NCBI GenBank assembly: GCA_028622995.1
Contig: JAJQJQ010000010.1
Span: 682,001 to 746,000 of the forward strand
Direction of reading: 5' to 3'
DNA length: 64,000 nt
Source of the DNA: Panagrolaimus kolymaensis
Lineage: Eukaryota; Nematoda; Chromadorea; Rhabditida; Panagrolaimidae
Below the pieces are notes generated by a model. That model was given only the letters and a program-made list of their open reading frames with translations. It made no database searches and was not told where the DNA came from. Shown one piece after another: positions 1-12,700 of this stretch. How positions within the stretch are numbered: the stretch's first letter is position 1; every line of letters starts with the position of its first letter. A program made the position numbers and the translations under genes.

Positions 1-2765
1 CTCAGGATTAAATGACACTATTTCGATTCTATCTTTGAATTATTTGCTTTTTTGGATAAATTTTTATGAAATGTTTGTAAATGAAATAAATTTACAGATT
101 TTAACACCATTAAAAGTTTTGGCAAATAAAGGAAGACAAATTGATAAAATAATTTGGATAAGAATAAGTTTCTTTAGAATTGCTACCTCAAAAAAAAGGA
201 ATTCGCGAAATAATGTTTGCAAGAATGTGGAAGAAATGGGAAGCCTAAATAATAATTATTTATTTACAGTAAACTGTATCAACAAATTTTTACAAAAAAC
301 TGATAAAATGTAAGAAAAAATTAAAGCGAATGTTGATAAAACAAAATTTATAAGGATTTTGTCAAATAGCGGCGAGTAAAGTTTCTATGTTGCATATTTT
401 TGGTGCGCAATGGTGGAAATTAAAAAATAGATAGATTGAAAACAAAACAAAATATTTTGCAAAAAAATATTATGAAACCATGTTTCCGCTCTTTAGAACA
501 TTACTCAATTTTTTTATACATTTTTTCCATTAGTATCGATGGTTTCATATACTATGGGCCTATTATTTATTATTGGCAATATTTTTACTATAGTTATTAG
601 ATGGAATGAATCTTGTATTACTTGTTCCTCCATATTATTAATGAACTCGTTTTTAAAGGGGTTTTGTAGGTGTCAATATAAATACCAAATAGTTTTCTTT
701 TATTATGTCTATTATTGTCACTTTCGTGTTATTTTATTTGGTAAAAGCTTTTTTGAATGCTACCCATTGCTTTCAACAAAATAGGGCCACGATTACGCAC
801 AATTCAGAAGAAAAAAAAATTGTATATGTTTTTCTATTTGGGAAGCAAAAGCAAAATGGTGACAAATTGCCGGTCGTCGGGAAAAAAGAAGGTAGCAAGT
901 ATGCCGCCACTTCTGGAGGTGGTCTCCCTTTTTTTACTCCATTATTTTTTTTTTTTATCTTATTGCTGCTGCTTGTTGCACATCATATGTAGTATTTTTT
1001 ATAACTTTATCCTTAAAAGTCTAATTTTAGTTTTATTCAAGGGAAAAAATAGGGAAAGAAAAAAAATTGTTGTCTTCTTACTAAGTATTTTTTAGTCCTT
1101 AAAAAATGTGTGAGTAAAATTGCTTGGTTGTGTTTCTTTCTCGTTTATTTATTTGTTGAAAATAATAATTTATATCTTGACAATATTGAAAGGCAAAAAA
1201 TAGAAGGTTAAACAAATGACCCTTTTTTAAACATAGCCTTTTTGTTGTTTGCTGAAGAAAGAAAAAAAATGGGTGAAAAAAAATTGCTGCAATATTTTTT
1301 TTCCGTTTTCTGAAGCTTTCATGAATTCTTTATCTTCTCCTAAAAAAAATGAGAGAGATGTTAAATATATTTTGGAAGGTTTTATTGCTTCTGCTTCAAA
1401 GCTCCACAATCATTTTCATGCTTTTTGTGCGACTATTATTTTTATTTTTTTGCATCTCACCTTTGGGAAAGTAAAACTTTGTTTTTTTCCTTTTTCATCC
1501 TTGATTTTGCTGAATTTGTTATAAACGTGTGAAAAAAAAAATGAAGCTTGTTTTTACAAGAACTTACAATTTTTTTAGCTTTATTTTTTTGTTGTTGTTT
1601 TTAAATTTAATCTTGTAAATTTTCATGTTTAACAAAAAAAGAATATGTTGATTATACTTGTATCAAATTTCATATAAGTATCTTATTTTTAAGTTGTTCT
1701 TTCTTTCTTTTATCTTTGCTGCTGTTAATTCTCATGAGAGGCTTTACCTGCCTTTTTTTCCTTCATCGACTATTTTTCTTTTCAAAAAGACATTTTAAAG
1801 AGTCCTATTTTGATATTAGCAACAAATGCTTTTTTTATTTTTTTATTTTTTATTTCACGGATTGCGTGACTTTACTTTTCCATAAAAAAACATTTAATAT
1901 TTGCCCTTAAAGAAAAAAAAAATTATCATGTTTAGCTTTGGTTTTTTTTCTGACTTCATTGATTACACTATAAAATTATTTATTTATTTTTCAAAAAAAA
2001 GTTTTTGAGTCTCTTGTCGGTTGCCTTTTTTGGGATAAAGCGACGGAAAATTACGATACTTTTTTTCAAATCTCAAATTTCTCTCTCTTTTTTTTGGGCT
2101 TCAAAAAAGGTGTCACTTGCTGCTTCCTTTTTCCGATTATAAGGTTTCATATTTGATTCATTTTCTCTATTTTATTTTTCAGAAACAATACCTTCTTTTC
2201 ATGGATTAGCATTTATCCTTACAAAAAAAAAAATGAAGTCCAGTTAATAAAAATATTCATCGCTTCCATACGTTTTTATTTTCATGGAATAAAAAAAGCT
2301 TCTTTTGCTCTACGTCAGCCAAAAAATTCTGTTGTGTATGTAAAAAGTGTGGTAATTTTTTTTATTTGTTAACGGCGACATATTTGAAAGAATAAACTAC
2401 CAAATGGAATATTTACAACAAAAAAATTAATTGAAAATTGTGAAAAAAAAAAGAAAAGATTTTTTCAACCATCCCATGTGGTTTATATATTTTTTGTATG
2501 AATGTGAAAAAAAAACTTGTGTTTTTGAGTCAATATTTTTTTAGCATGATTAAGAAATTAAAAGATTAATTATGTTAGCAGCAGATATTATTTCAATCAA
2601 ATTAATACCAAATTTTTTACGTTTTATATCTCTCAATGCTTTTATTCAATTAATATTATTATTTACATATCCTTTCATTTCGTTGGGGTTTGTTTTTTAG
2701 AAACGTTTTTTGTTAAATATTTAATTGCTGCTTTAGGAGAACAGAAAGAAACGATTGCCTTTTAG
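1..2765. other. Gene-free AT-rich region
   Basis: I see no convincing coding exon here. The reading frames are short, biased to Phe/Lys/Leu from T and A runs, and lack paired splice sites. The DNA is dominated by A and T homopolymer runs of 5-9 bases. A hydrophobic frame with an ATG at 2572 could encode a signal peptide for the next gene, but it does not join that gene's first visible exon in phase. Upstream regulatory DNA is the likeliest content. Confidence 0.5.
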
Positions 2766-3799
2766 AACAAGCGGAGGCGTGCTTTAATTCTCTCTTTGAA
2801 ACAATGCCTATTTGTGTGGGATCTGAACTTAATTTTGGATGTCATCATTTTAAAGTACATTTTTTGTTGGTATTTTTGTGCTTTTTAAAGGCTTTTTAAA
2901 ACATTTATAGATTTTGGATTCTTGTTTTCGGCAATCGTCGATTATATGCTCTCCAGAAGCTATAGGACAAATAGCTAAAGCGGCACATCGAAGGAAAGTG
3001 GTTTCCTGTGTCAAACAAACAAGCAAACAATATAGAAACACGCAGGTACAAACAAACATTAAAAAAACTAAACATCGTTTTTTATTTTCTTTGTTAAACT
3101 TTTTAAGTTTTAAATTGCAGACAAGAAGAAAGGTGGCGGCGCCTGCAGTGTTGAGAAATCATCCACCCACAGAATTGCAATTTATTTCGCTTTTTGGATA
3201 TTTGCAAAGTCAATGCAACACTAAATTAGTTGAAAATTGTACAAATCATGAATACAAAACAATGTTAACAACTTGTGAAGTGTATATTAAACATAAAAGT
3301 GGTTTAGCTAATTCAGATTATGATCGCCAAAGATTACTCAAGTTTGAATTTAATTTTTTGGTTTAAAAGTCTTTAAATATTTGCTTTTAAGGATAAAATT
3401 AGATACTTCGAGTCAATTATTACCATTGGCTGAAACTCGGCGAGATGATGAATGTTTAATCGTTCGTTCAGCTTTAACAGATATATTTCAAATTCATCAA
3501 AAATATTGCTTTCATGTGAGAAGTTTTACTAACACCTTTTTTTGAGATTTCGTAATTCTCCATATTTTTAGACAGTTGTGACTAAATGCATGTGTGAAAG
3601 AATGAATTTTCAATATTTTTGCGATATTGAATGCGCATCTTTGGATTCATCTGGCTTGCCATTGGATAATCGGTTATCATGGGAAAATTTTAAAGGAAAG
3701 CTTGTCGGTGGTGCTAATAATAATACTTTTTCAATTAAATCAATAATTATTTTTATTATTTTATGTTATATAACTGATAGGATTTTTTTAATACTATAA
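2766..3799 (+). CDS. Cysteine-rich membrane-anchored protein, 5' end unresolved
   Basis: Five exons join in one open frame: 2766-2854, 2911-3045, 3121-3341, 3392-3515 and 3572-3799, each bounded by GT/AG sites. The product has about 15 cysteines spread over some 200 residues, often paired (for example TKCMCERM near the C-terminus). It ends in a hydrophobic tail (residues IIIFIILCY to the stop), which suggests a GPI signal or single membrane anchor. The first exon is entered through an acceptor at 2765, so the true start and signal peptide lie upstream and were not found; an in-frame ATG at 2804 is the earliest internal one. I do not recognise the family with confidence. The cysteine spacing is loosely like GDNF-receptor/GAS1-type domains, which is only a guess. 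The gene is convergent with the DEG/ENaC gene. Confidence 0.7.
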
Positions 3800-4190
3800 A
3801 TAACTATTTTTTTTTATAAAATCAAAATGCATTATAATCGAATGAGTTCTTCATAGAATTTTTTGCTGGTGCCTTAAAAATATTATTTTTTAATTATTTT
3901 TAATAAAATATTTGTTTTACCTCAAAAGAATTATTATCAAATGACGATAAAAATCCTCGATGACTGTGTGCCCGAAATCTTTGTTGATTGGGAAGTATTA
4001 ACATTTTTGCGTCATTGTTAGCAATTTGTATTGAAAACCTAAAGTAAAAATACAAAATTTACTTTTTTAAATAAATAACAAAATACAAAATTTTACTTTC
4101 GATTTATTAAACTATTTTTAAACTGGAGAGTCACAGGTTGTAGACTCTCTCGGCCAGCACTAAAAAAACAAGCTATGAGCAAAAAAGATA
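3800..4190. other. Convergent intergenic gap
   Basis: This is 3' flanking sequence shared by two converging genes. It has AATAAA-like words on both strands and a short direct repeat (4048-4100). No gene is visible. Confidence 0.5.
4048..4100. repeat. Short direct repeat, two copies
   Basis: AATACAAAATTTACTTT near 4049 recurs near 4082 as AATACAAAATTTTACTTT, about 32 bases downstream, in the gap between two convergent genes. It is AT-rich and may be replication slippage. Confidence 0.5.
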
Positions 4191-5721
4191 TTAAAAATTC
4201 TGATAAACAAACTTTGTTTCAGCATTTGCAGTTTGAGTAATAACAATTTGTTCATGACTTCTATACATATCATTTTCACTATGAAGCAAATTACCAACAT
4301 TTTCACCCAATAACTTGCCCAAAAATGCTTTATACCTAGCATTATTCATTGTTCCCCAAACAGATTTAAATAAAAACATAAAAACTTCCATAAGTGTGAT
4401 GCAACTCATTCCAAGGAAGAGTCCCATACTTCCAGCAACAAAACTTAATAAATCAACTGTAACTAATCGTAAATTTTGTTTTTGAGTGATTAAAGTTTTG
4501 TCTTTAAACCAAATCGTTATTTTTGAATAATTTCTAAATCAGAAATTTTAAAAATAAAAGTTTAAGAAAAGTTTACTTACGCTAAAATTAAAGGCAATTT
4601 TGCCAGTGATGTTTCTCGAGCTGAAAATGAAATTCGATGGCACGGTAATGAACAATTGCATGGTTTCACTTTTTTTAAAGCTTGTTTAATACAATTATCT
4701 AATTTTTCGTTTGTACAAATACTTTCGTTACCATTGAAATATTCTGGCAAACAATGGCATTTTCCAATCAAAAAATTTTGTAAGCATTTTTGTTGACAAT
4801 TTTCCAATGATCGATAGTTTGTGTCTCCACTTTGCTCCTCACATTTTCCCCATTGCTTCTTGTCCAAAAATGTTTGCTATAAAAGATAAGAATGTTAATA
4901 GCAAAATAAAGTATAAACATACCGCAACCACTGATATCTGTGACATCAAATGGCCGGCGTTAAGAACATGGACTCCTTGTGAAAATATATTTGAAGGGTT
5001 TCCTTTTTCATGAACATCAAAAGCCAAATCTTGAAAAATAAAAGATGTTAAAAACAAATTTTTTCAAGAGCTACCTGTCTCTGATTGCCGTTTAATAAAA
5101 ATGGATAAACTTTGTGAAAAAGTCCAAGATGGTAGATCTAATATGAAACAGCTTCCAAATAATGAAAACGTATGTCGAGCAACATCATCACAATTCACTT
5201 TTTTATTATTGACTTTAATTTGTGCGAAAAAATCATTGCAATTAGGCCACCTGAAACCGCATAAATAATTTACACATTTTCTTTAAAAAACTGTGATACT
5301 TTGTACTATAAATATTACTGTTGTTTGTTTCATCCAGAAATCTTTCACAAAAAGTCACAACTGGCTTAATCTTTTGAGGAAAATTATCTCTAACATGTTT
5401 TGTATCCAAAAATGTTGGCCTTGAATAATATACAGTTAAAAGATAACCCGACTAAAAGCTGCTAATGAAGTTTTTCCTATGATATAATTTACTTACATGA
5501 ATCATAAATAAAATTAAACAAGTTGTAACAACCAAGCACCAAAAAATTAATGATGGCCATGTTGCAGAATTATAAATTCTTACCATTCCATGATAAGTTG
5601 TTAAAGAAGAAAATTCTTTACTTTCATCATCATAAACATGAAGAACAATTCTTCGAGTAGCTTCATAATCCTCATCGTCGTGTTTTTCCAAATTGGAATT
5701 ATGCTCACTTTTATTAAACAT
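4191..5721 (-). CDS. DEG/ENaC (amiloride-sensitive) sodium channel subunit
   Basis: Six exons on the minus strand (5497-5721, 5300-5451, 5075-5250, 4923-5029, 4581-4876, 4191-4533) join to a 432-residue protein. Family marks are clear. The N-terminal gating motif YHG is followed by TM1 (about residues 55-80). The post-TM1 segment KPVVTFC matches the conserved P-x-VT-x-C. A cysteine-rich thumb region (C-x3-C-x6-C-x-C and CNCSLPCHRISF) comes next. The pre-TM2/TM2 segment GSMGLFLGMS corresponds to the G-x-S selectivity region. Family members form trimeric cation channels gated by touch, acid or peptides; the stimulus here is unknown. At 432 residues it is shorter than most members (roughly 500-700), mainly because the extracellular region is compact. 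The last exon encodes TM2 and about 70 cytoplasmic residues. No defects are seen. Confidence 0.93.
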
Positions 5722-6760
5722 AACTTATTATTTACCTTCTTCTTTGAGGCTTACATTCGGCAGCAAAGTCTTATCAACAAAAAAAAATCTTTGATTATTT
5801 TGCTTTCTTACTCTTCTTTTTTTCGTTCACCTTTGCCTCTTTTTTTGTTTCTTTCATATGTATTTTTGTACTAAAGAATCATCATCACAGAAATTCGTTG
5901 AATATACAAGTATAAGCTTTTTAAAGGTGAAAAGAAAAAAAGAAGCACTTTTTTTAGAAAGGGTCCACAGCGCAATCATTTTCAATCAAAGGCGGAGTAC
6001 AAATGGCCAAACGCAACGTGCAAATTTTGGATTTTTTAATTATTTTTTGATAGTTATCGCCATATTTAAAAATCTGGAATGGGTTTAAAAAAATTCTGTT
6101 CCAAGCTTTCTCTAAGTTAAGTCATTAACTACATTTTCGTGCAATCAAATTTCAATTTTATTTGAAAACAAAAATTTTTTCTAAGCCTAACTTTTTGTGT
6201 CCACATCTACTCCGCCATGATTACGCTGTGGGTCACAAAACTTTTTTATTTCATTCATCTAAAGTTTTTGGTTTTGCATTTTTTTTGCACAAAGTTCGTG
6301 AGCGTGGCAGGAATCATAAATACTCATAACAAAAAAGAATAAATGACAATGATATAAACTCGTTCAATATTTTTTTCAATGACTTAAAATACAATATATT
6401 ATATAGGAAATCGTTTTTTTTAACTAAAGCTTTATTCAAAACATTTTTTTGTTGTTTGTTGTCTATTTTAAGGCTTAAAAAACCAAATAAAAAAGAAAGA
6501 CTAATATGCTGCAGCCTCGCATCGATTGTTCTCTATGTTTTAAGCGCTCTCTTTCTTCTTTTTTCTATCTTCCTCTTCCTTCCTTTTTTTCATGTGAATA
6601 TATTTTCTACGTTTTTATTTTTATATTTGGAAGAGTTTTTTTTTATTTATTTGCCATATTTATTTTAAAACAAATTTTATTCAGATTGATTTTTTCTTTC
6701 TTTCAGATTTTATAATATGTTTTAATATTTATATATATAATTTATTATTATATTCAAAAA
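5722..6760. other. Divergent intergenic region between DEG/ENaC and rbc-1
   Basis: This 1 kb region must hold promoters for two divergent genes. It contains a 275-base imperfect inverted repeat (5961-6235) and long T-rich tracts close to the rbc-1 start. No coding exon is supported. Confidence 0.5.
5961..6235. repeat. Imperfect inverted repeat, MITE-like
   Basis: The left arm (5961-6006) reads GGGTCCACAGCGCAATCAT, then an 11-base insert, then GGCGGAGTACAAATGG. The reverse complement of the right arm (6201-6235) reads GTGACCCACAGCGTAATCAT then GGCGGAGTAGATGTGG. The arms pair over about 35 bases with few mismatches and enclose about 200 bases without coding potential. This is the layout of a small non-autonomous DNA transposon. 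No clear target-site duplication was found. A short word resembling the right arm (CCACGATTACGC) occurs near 788. Confidence 0.6.
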
Positions 6761-9700
6761 ATGAGTATTCATCAAGTTATTACTGGTGCTCTAAATGGTG
6801 GTGATAATTCTTTTTCTATTGGTTGTGTAGATGGCGTTAGTTTTATTGTAAGTGATGACATAATTTGTATATTTCTTTTAAACAAAAATTAATTAAGGCA
6901 TGTGCTGTTGGAGCTGATGTAGCTATATTAGCACCAAACTTTGATCGGGTTCAAATTATTCCTGGCAATGATACAGATCATGGTGAAATAGTATCAGCTG
7001 TTAGTTGTTGTGGTGATACTGGAAAAGTAATAAAAAAGCAAAATAAAATTATTTTATTCATTTTTTTGTAGATTGCTGCAATATATGGATCACAAATTCG
7101 TATATTTGAACCTATTCACGGAATAAGCACAAGTAAAATAGTTCCATTTCAATGGAATGAAGTTCATAGAATTAATGCTAAAAAGCGGGTTTCAACAGTG
7201 CAATGGGTTTTGGAAGGCCTTCGATTATTAGTTATGTGTTCATCAGAATTAATTCTATATCAACATCAGTTGCTTTCCACTGCAGTTAAAGATAATCATT
7301 CCGTTGTAACTTTTAGTATTAATGAAGAGGTTTGTTTAATCCATTAGTTATAAATTGCTTACTTTTATACTTTTAGAAATCAGAGGGCGGTTGGGATATT
7401 TTATGGAAAACTGATTTGGCATTCGAAGTTAAGTTAGTTAAATTTTCGTCTGATGGAACCCTATTTGCCACATGTGGAGAAAATGATAACCTTGTTAAAA
7501 TTTGGTATCAACAAGATGAACCATTTGTTGGAAGTAAAGCTCATTTCACTTATACTTATTTGCAACATCCTGCAACAGTTACTGGATTTGAATGGAGAAG
7601 AACAAGCAGATATATGCCAAGAAAATGTGTTCAAAATGCCATAATTACTTGGTGTGAAGATAATACTTCGAGGATTTGGAAACAAATTCCCAAAAGTGAT
7701 TCACAATTGGAAGCTTTAATCGAAGCTGTCGATGTGGTTTCAAGAACCACAGAAAAGACTCAAAAGAAAAACAAAAGTTTTAAAATTAAAAAAGCTCGAA
7801 GAAAATTAGTATCAAAAATTTCTCAATTAGTGTAAGATTTTTTAAAATAAAATTGAAATAAAGGAAATTAAAAATTTATTTACAGGCAAAAGGATGTTTC
7901 ACGTATCCGATCTGAAAGTAGCTCGCAATCATCGAATCTAACCCGATCAGCAACTTTTGCAGATTTTAATGTCCCAGCTTCAACTGTAGATTCTCTTCAC
8001 TTTTGTCTTGTTGCAACTATTGATGCTGATAATGGTAGTTTTTATTTCAAGCATTACCTTAGAATAATTAAAAATTCTAGATTGTTATTTGGTACCATCT
8101 CTTGATTCTGGTATTCCAGCTTCTCGTCGACCATTTGTTATTCATTGGTTAAACAATAAAGAACTCATATTTGCGATGGGAGCAGAGAAAATTCTCACGG
8201 ATACAGTGCTAAATGAGCATTTTGATTTAGCAACGAGAGCTTCCTCCAAAGCCAAAAGCAATTCCCCCAATTCGAATCATGTTGATAGCGTTGATGAGCC
8301 TTCGACAGAGCAACCAAGTTCAGCTCCAACCACTCCACTTCCAGAAAAAACTCCAAGTTTGCCTATGTCTCGTTCAAGCACCGTTCAAGATCTAGCAGTA
8401 ATGAAAGATATGCTTGATACAAGACTTGAAGGATTACTTCGAGAATGGAATAAATGCGTGGATGTTGTATTCTCTGTTTACCCAGTGGATGGAAGTTTAT
8501 TAACTTGGACTATTGAATGGCTTGATGATACTTGGAAGCAACCCACAATTAATTTTGCTTCTCGCTTTCCAAATGCTTTCCCTTTAACTGATGCTGCTTC
8601 ATTGAACCTTTCACTTTACACTTTTAACCCATACAATCCTGTTTATGCTGAAGTTGCTCAACGACAATCACCTGAACCTAATGATCATGAAAAACCCGAG
8701 AAAATTATACCCAGGGTTTGTAAATATAATAAAAAATTAACATTAATCCTATTATTTTAGCGCCAAATTGATGTTCCCAAAAATACTGTACATTTGTTAA
8801 CAAGTCATGTAAATGGATCCTTAAATTTATGGGATTTAACAACAGAAGAAAATTGTGCTTTCACTCATATTTTAAATATAATTCATAAATCTCGAATGTG
8901 TGGACATAGATTTCATATTTCTGAAGTTATTGCTCATCCCGTTTTACCTCTTTTATTAACAGCTAGTCAATCATCAATTACAATGTCAGAGAATGAAAAT
9001 GAATCAGAACTAATTTTATGGAAAGTTTCACCTGTAAGCCCACTTTGTAAAAGTGGTGGCGTTCGAGAATTATCTCGTCTTACAAGTAATTCACCTTCGG
9101 CTTTTGATTGCCTTTCATGGGTGCCAGCAATTTTACCAAGTTCAACTTTGGGAACCATTTGTAATTCCCCGAGTTCATGCTTTATTGCAAGCAACAATGG
9201 TCGATTATGCGTTTATCAAGCTGTTGTAGATGCTCGAGGACTTTTAGCTGAATTATATTCTTCTAAAATTATTCGCAAAAGCATGTCTTCATCCGATGAG
9301 TAAGTAAAAAGTTATTTGTCCTAAAAGTGATTTTTTGATTTTAGTGAAATAATTGAAAATGAAAATATTGAACCAAAAACTGATTTAACTGAAACTTTTA
9401 ACGTTGTTTCAACTCAATCTGCTGCAAGGCCAGGGTGCATATTGTACCTTGAAGATGTAGATTCTTCGGAACATATTTCTCAAGATTTGCTAATGTTGCA
9501 CGTTTTCAATGAAGAATTAACCCTTAAACATTCTGAATCACCCGATGATCATCCAGAAATACAAAATTCTTCTGTCATTGATCGATCACAATCTTCAACA
9601 TTTTTGGATAATTATTTTATTGTTATGGTTGTTAAAACTGAAACCGATGATCGGCTTAAAATGTGGTCTTTAACGGTATCATCTCAAGTGCCACAACCAA

Positions 9701-12700
9701 TTAAAAACTATGGTTGGTATTTTTTTATATGAAAAAATTTGAGATAAATAAGTTATTTTAGTAGATGACGAAGAAGTAAAAGTTGATAATCAAGAAAATG
9801 AAAAATTCTATCCCACTGCAACTCCAAACCCTCCATCAATAGCAAAATTAGAAATAAAATCTAGAATGGTTTACAATGAAAAAATTTCTCTTCCTGAAGG
9901 TGTTCGAGTAACATCATGCGTAGTTGCAGCTGGTCATTTACCATCTGCAAGTCTTTATCCAGCTTGTAGAGCTCCATATTTGATAGTAGTTTCTTGCACA
10001 GATGATCATGTAAGATTTTTAAAGTGTTGTTCAAAGGAGATTGATGGAAGTTCAAAATATGAATGGAATAATTGGAAAATGATTAGTAATGACATTAACA
10101 GCGATTTGGAACTCGATGGGGAAATTTATACTGTTTCTTGCGCTCATAGTGGCAGATTTGCTGCTGCTTATCACAGCGGTTCAGCAACTATGGGACGTAA
10201 AGTTGGCGCAAGTTTAATACAAAACCTTGAAGTTGCTGTGTTTGAATGTGAATCATCTGGAGGCGTTGAATGGTTACAAGAAGATTCATTCAACCTTGAC
10301 AAATATGTTGCTGAAACCACTGGCGGCAAAAGTTTGGCTAACCCTGTTTATGAATATCACGGCGAAGATGATGAAGAGCTATCAAGTTTGTCTAAAAAAA
10401 ATATTAACTTATTTTTAGTTTTGAAACGTTTCAGAAAAAATAAGCAATTTGGTACGCTTGGATTGGGTTAGTGCTGAAGATGGTTCGCATATTCTAACAG
10501 TTGGGGTTGGCCATACAATTTATTTATTTTCTCAAGTATCTCGTGATATTGCTCAACAAAATATTGTTATGATGAAAGAAAGCGATACAAAAGCCCGAGG
10601 CCAACTTCGCAAAGCTTCTTCATTGATTGGAAGCATACACATGTCAAATAAATTTGTTCGATGGATGTGTGTACGAACATTGGAACTTCAATCTGCGGAT
10701 GGATTTCCTCCCCTCCCAACTGCTATGAGTTGGGTTCGAGATGGAATGCTTATTGTTGGACTTCATAGTGAAATGAGAATTTACAATCAATGGAATTTAA
10801 CGACATGTGATGCCAAACCATCGAGAGTCCAAGAAAGGCAAGACAATAAAAAGACAATACAACCACCAACTACTATAGCAATAACTGATGTTGATGAAGG
10901 AAGGTTAGGTTCCCCGGCTCCACATCCCACCATTAACATTAGTCGTTCTCATTCGGTATTGGAGCAATTAGCCAAACGTGCAAAACATGATGTTTCTACA
11001 AACAATAAAATGATGAAAGAAGTTATGAATAAAGTCTTTTCAAGTATGAATGCAAATGAAGTCCCTTTCAAAGATGATACTTTGTTAAAAGCTTTGAGCG
11101 AAGAAGGCTTATTCGAAGCTTCAAGATTGGCAAATCCCATGCTACCTCAATATCATCCAAAACAACTCATTGAAATGTTGAATTCTGGAAAAACTAAAAG
11201 AGTCAAAGCTATACTGTTACACATGATCCGAACATTAAAAGTATTTATTTTATAATTTTATTGTTTCTCAGTCTTATAGCAATCTTTTTTAGCAAAGAAC
11301 CACGGGAGGTGTTAATGCCCTTCAAAGAGCTGCATCAGTTCGTCGCCTTGCAAGCGTTGATGGTACCAGTATGGACTTAAATGATTCTCAACTTCCAAAT
11401 CAACGGTCACTTCAAGTTATGGATGATGATAACGCAGATTTTGAAGAAATTGGAAATATTCCACCTTTGCCTCTTTTTGCTTTATTAGAAGCTGATGAAG
11501 TTGTAACAGGAGAAGAAAAAGCTGCAAATATTAATAAAAACGACTATGAAAATCTTTTTGTTGAAAAGGAAGAGGAAGAAGATTTGGATGAGCTTTTAAC
11601 TGATGGCTTTGATGGTCTTTCTAGACGAAGTCGATCAAGACAATCATCAGGAAGCATTGATCAAGTGGCAGCTCCAGTAAAAGTTGAAGTTTCATTTACG
11701 GCTAGACATTGTCGAATTCTAACTGATCTTCTCACCCACATGCAACTTCCTGGCCTTTCAAGTGTTGATCAAATGCATTTGTTATCCATCGCTGACACTT
11801 TAAGTCATTTCTCATCCAGCACCATTGATCGGCTGATTCAAGCAAATGCAGCTTACCACACCTCAAATAATGCAACAGCATCTGAGGCAGGAACATCTAA
11901 AGGTGTAGAATCAGTTGATGAATGCGGTTTAAGATTTTTGATGGCCATGAAGCAACATGAATATCTACTTCGATGCTTACCTATGAAGCAGCGGCAACAA
12001 TTAAGAGCAAAGTAAAAATTTATTATATAAATTTTTATTTTCTTATTAAAATATTTTATTTTAGGGGTTTATCAACGGCTCACATAATTTGGGGATTGCA
12101 CTCGGATTCTGAAATTGAATTATACAATGCAATTCCATGCGTTCAAAAAGGACAAGAAACTTGGGAAGAACTACGATCCTATGGAATTGCATGGTGGATT
12201 AGAGATTCAGTAGCTTTAAGAAATTGTGTTGAAAGAATGGCAAAAACGGCATTTCAACAACAACAAGATCCTATGGATGCTGCACTTTATTATTTAGCTT
12301 TAAAGAAAAAGAATGTTTTAACTCATTTATTTAAGGTAATCAAAAAAACTATAGAGGACATTTTAAAAACTATTTTTACTTTTTAGTCTATAAATGATTC
12401 AGCAAAAGCCGATTTCTTCCGTAATGATTTTAATGAATTGAAATGGAAAAGAGCAGCAGAAAAGAACGCCTTTGTTTTAATGGGGAAACAAAAATTCAGA
12501 CAAGCCGCAGCTCTTTTTCTTTTGGCTGGAAGTATGACAGATGCAATAAAAGTATTTTTGTATTTTAGAAAGTCCTAAATTAATTTTATTTATTTTTTTA
12601 GCAACTTTTAAAATTAAAAGATATTCAACTTGCTATGGTTGTAATTCGTTTGTATGAATCGGAATCCGATAGACAAGCATCAATCATAAATGAAATTTTG

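Noticed and set aside
2572..2687. Signal-peptide-like exon upstream of the cysteine-rich gene
   Set aside because: Its only donor leaves two bases while the next exon needs one, so the join breaks frame.
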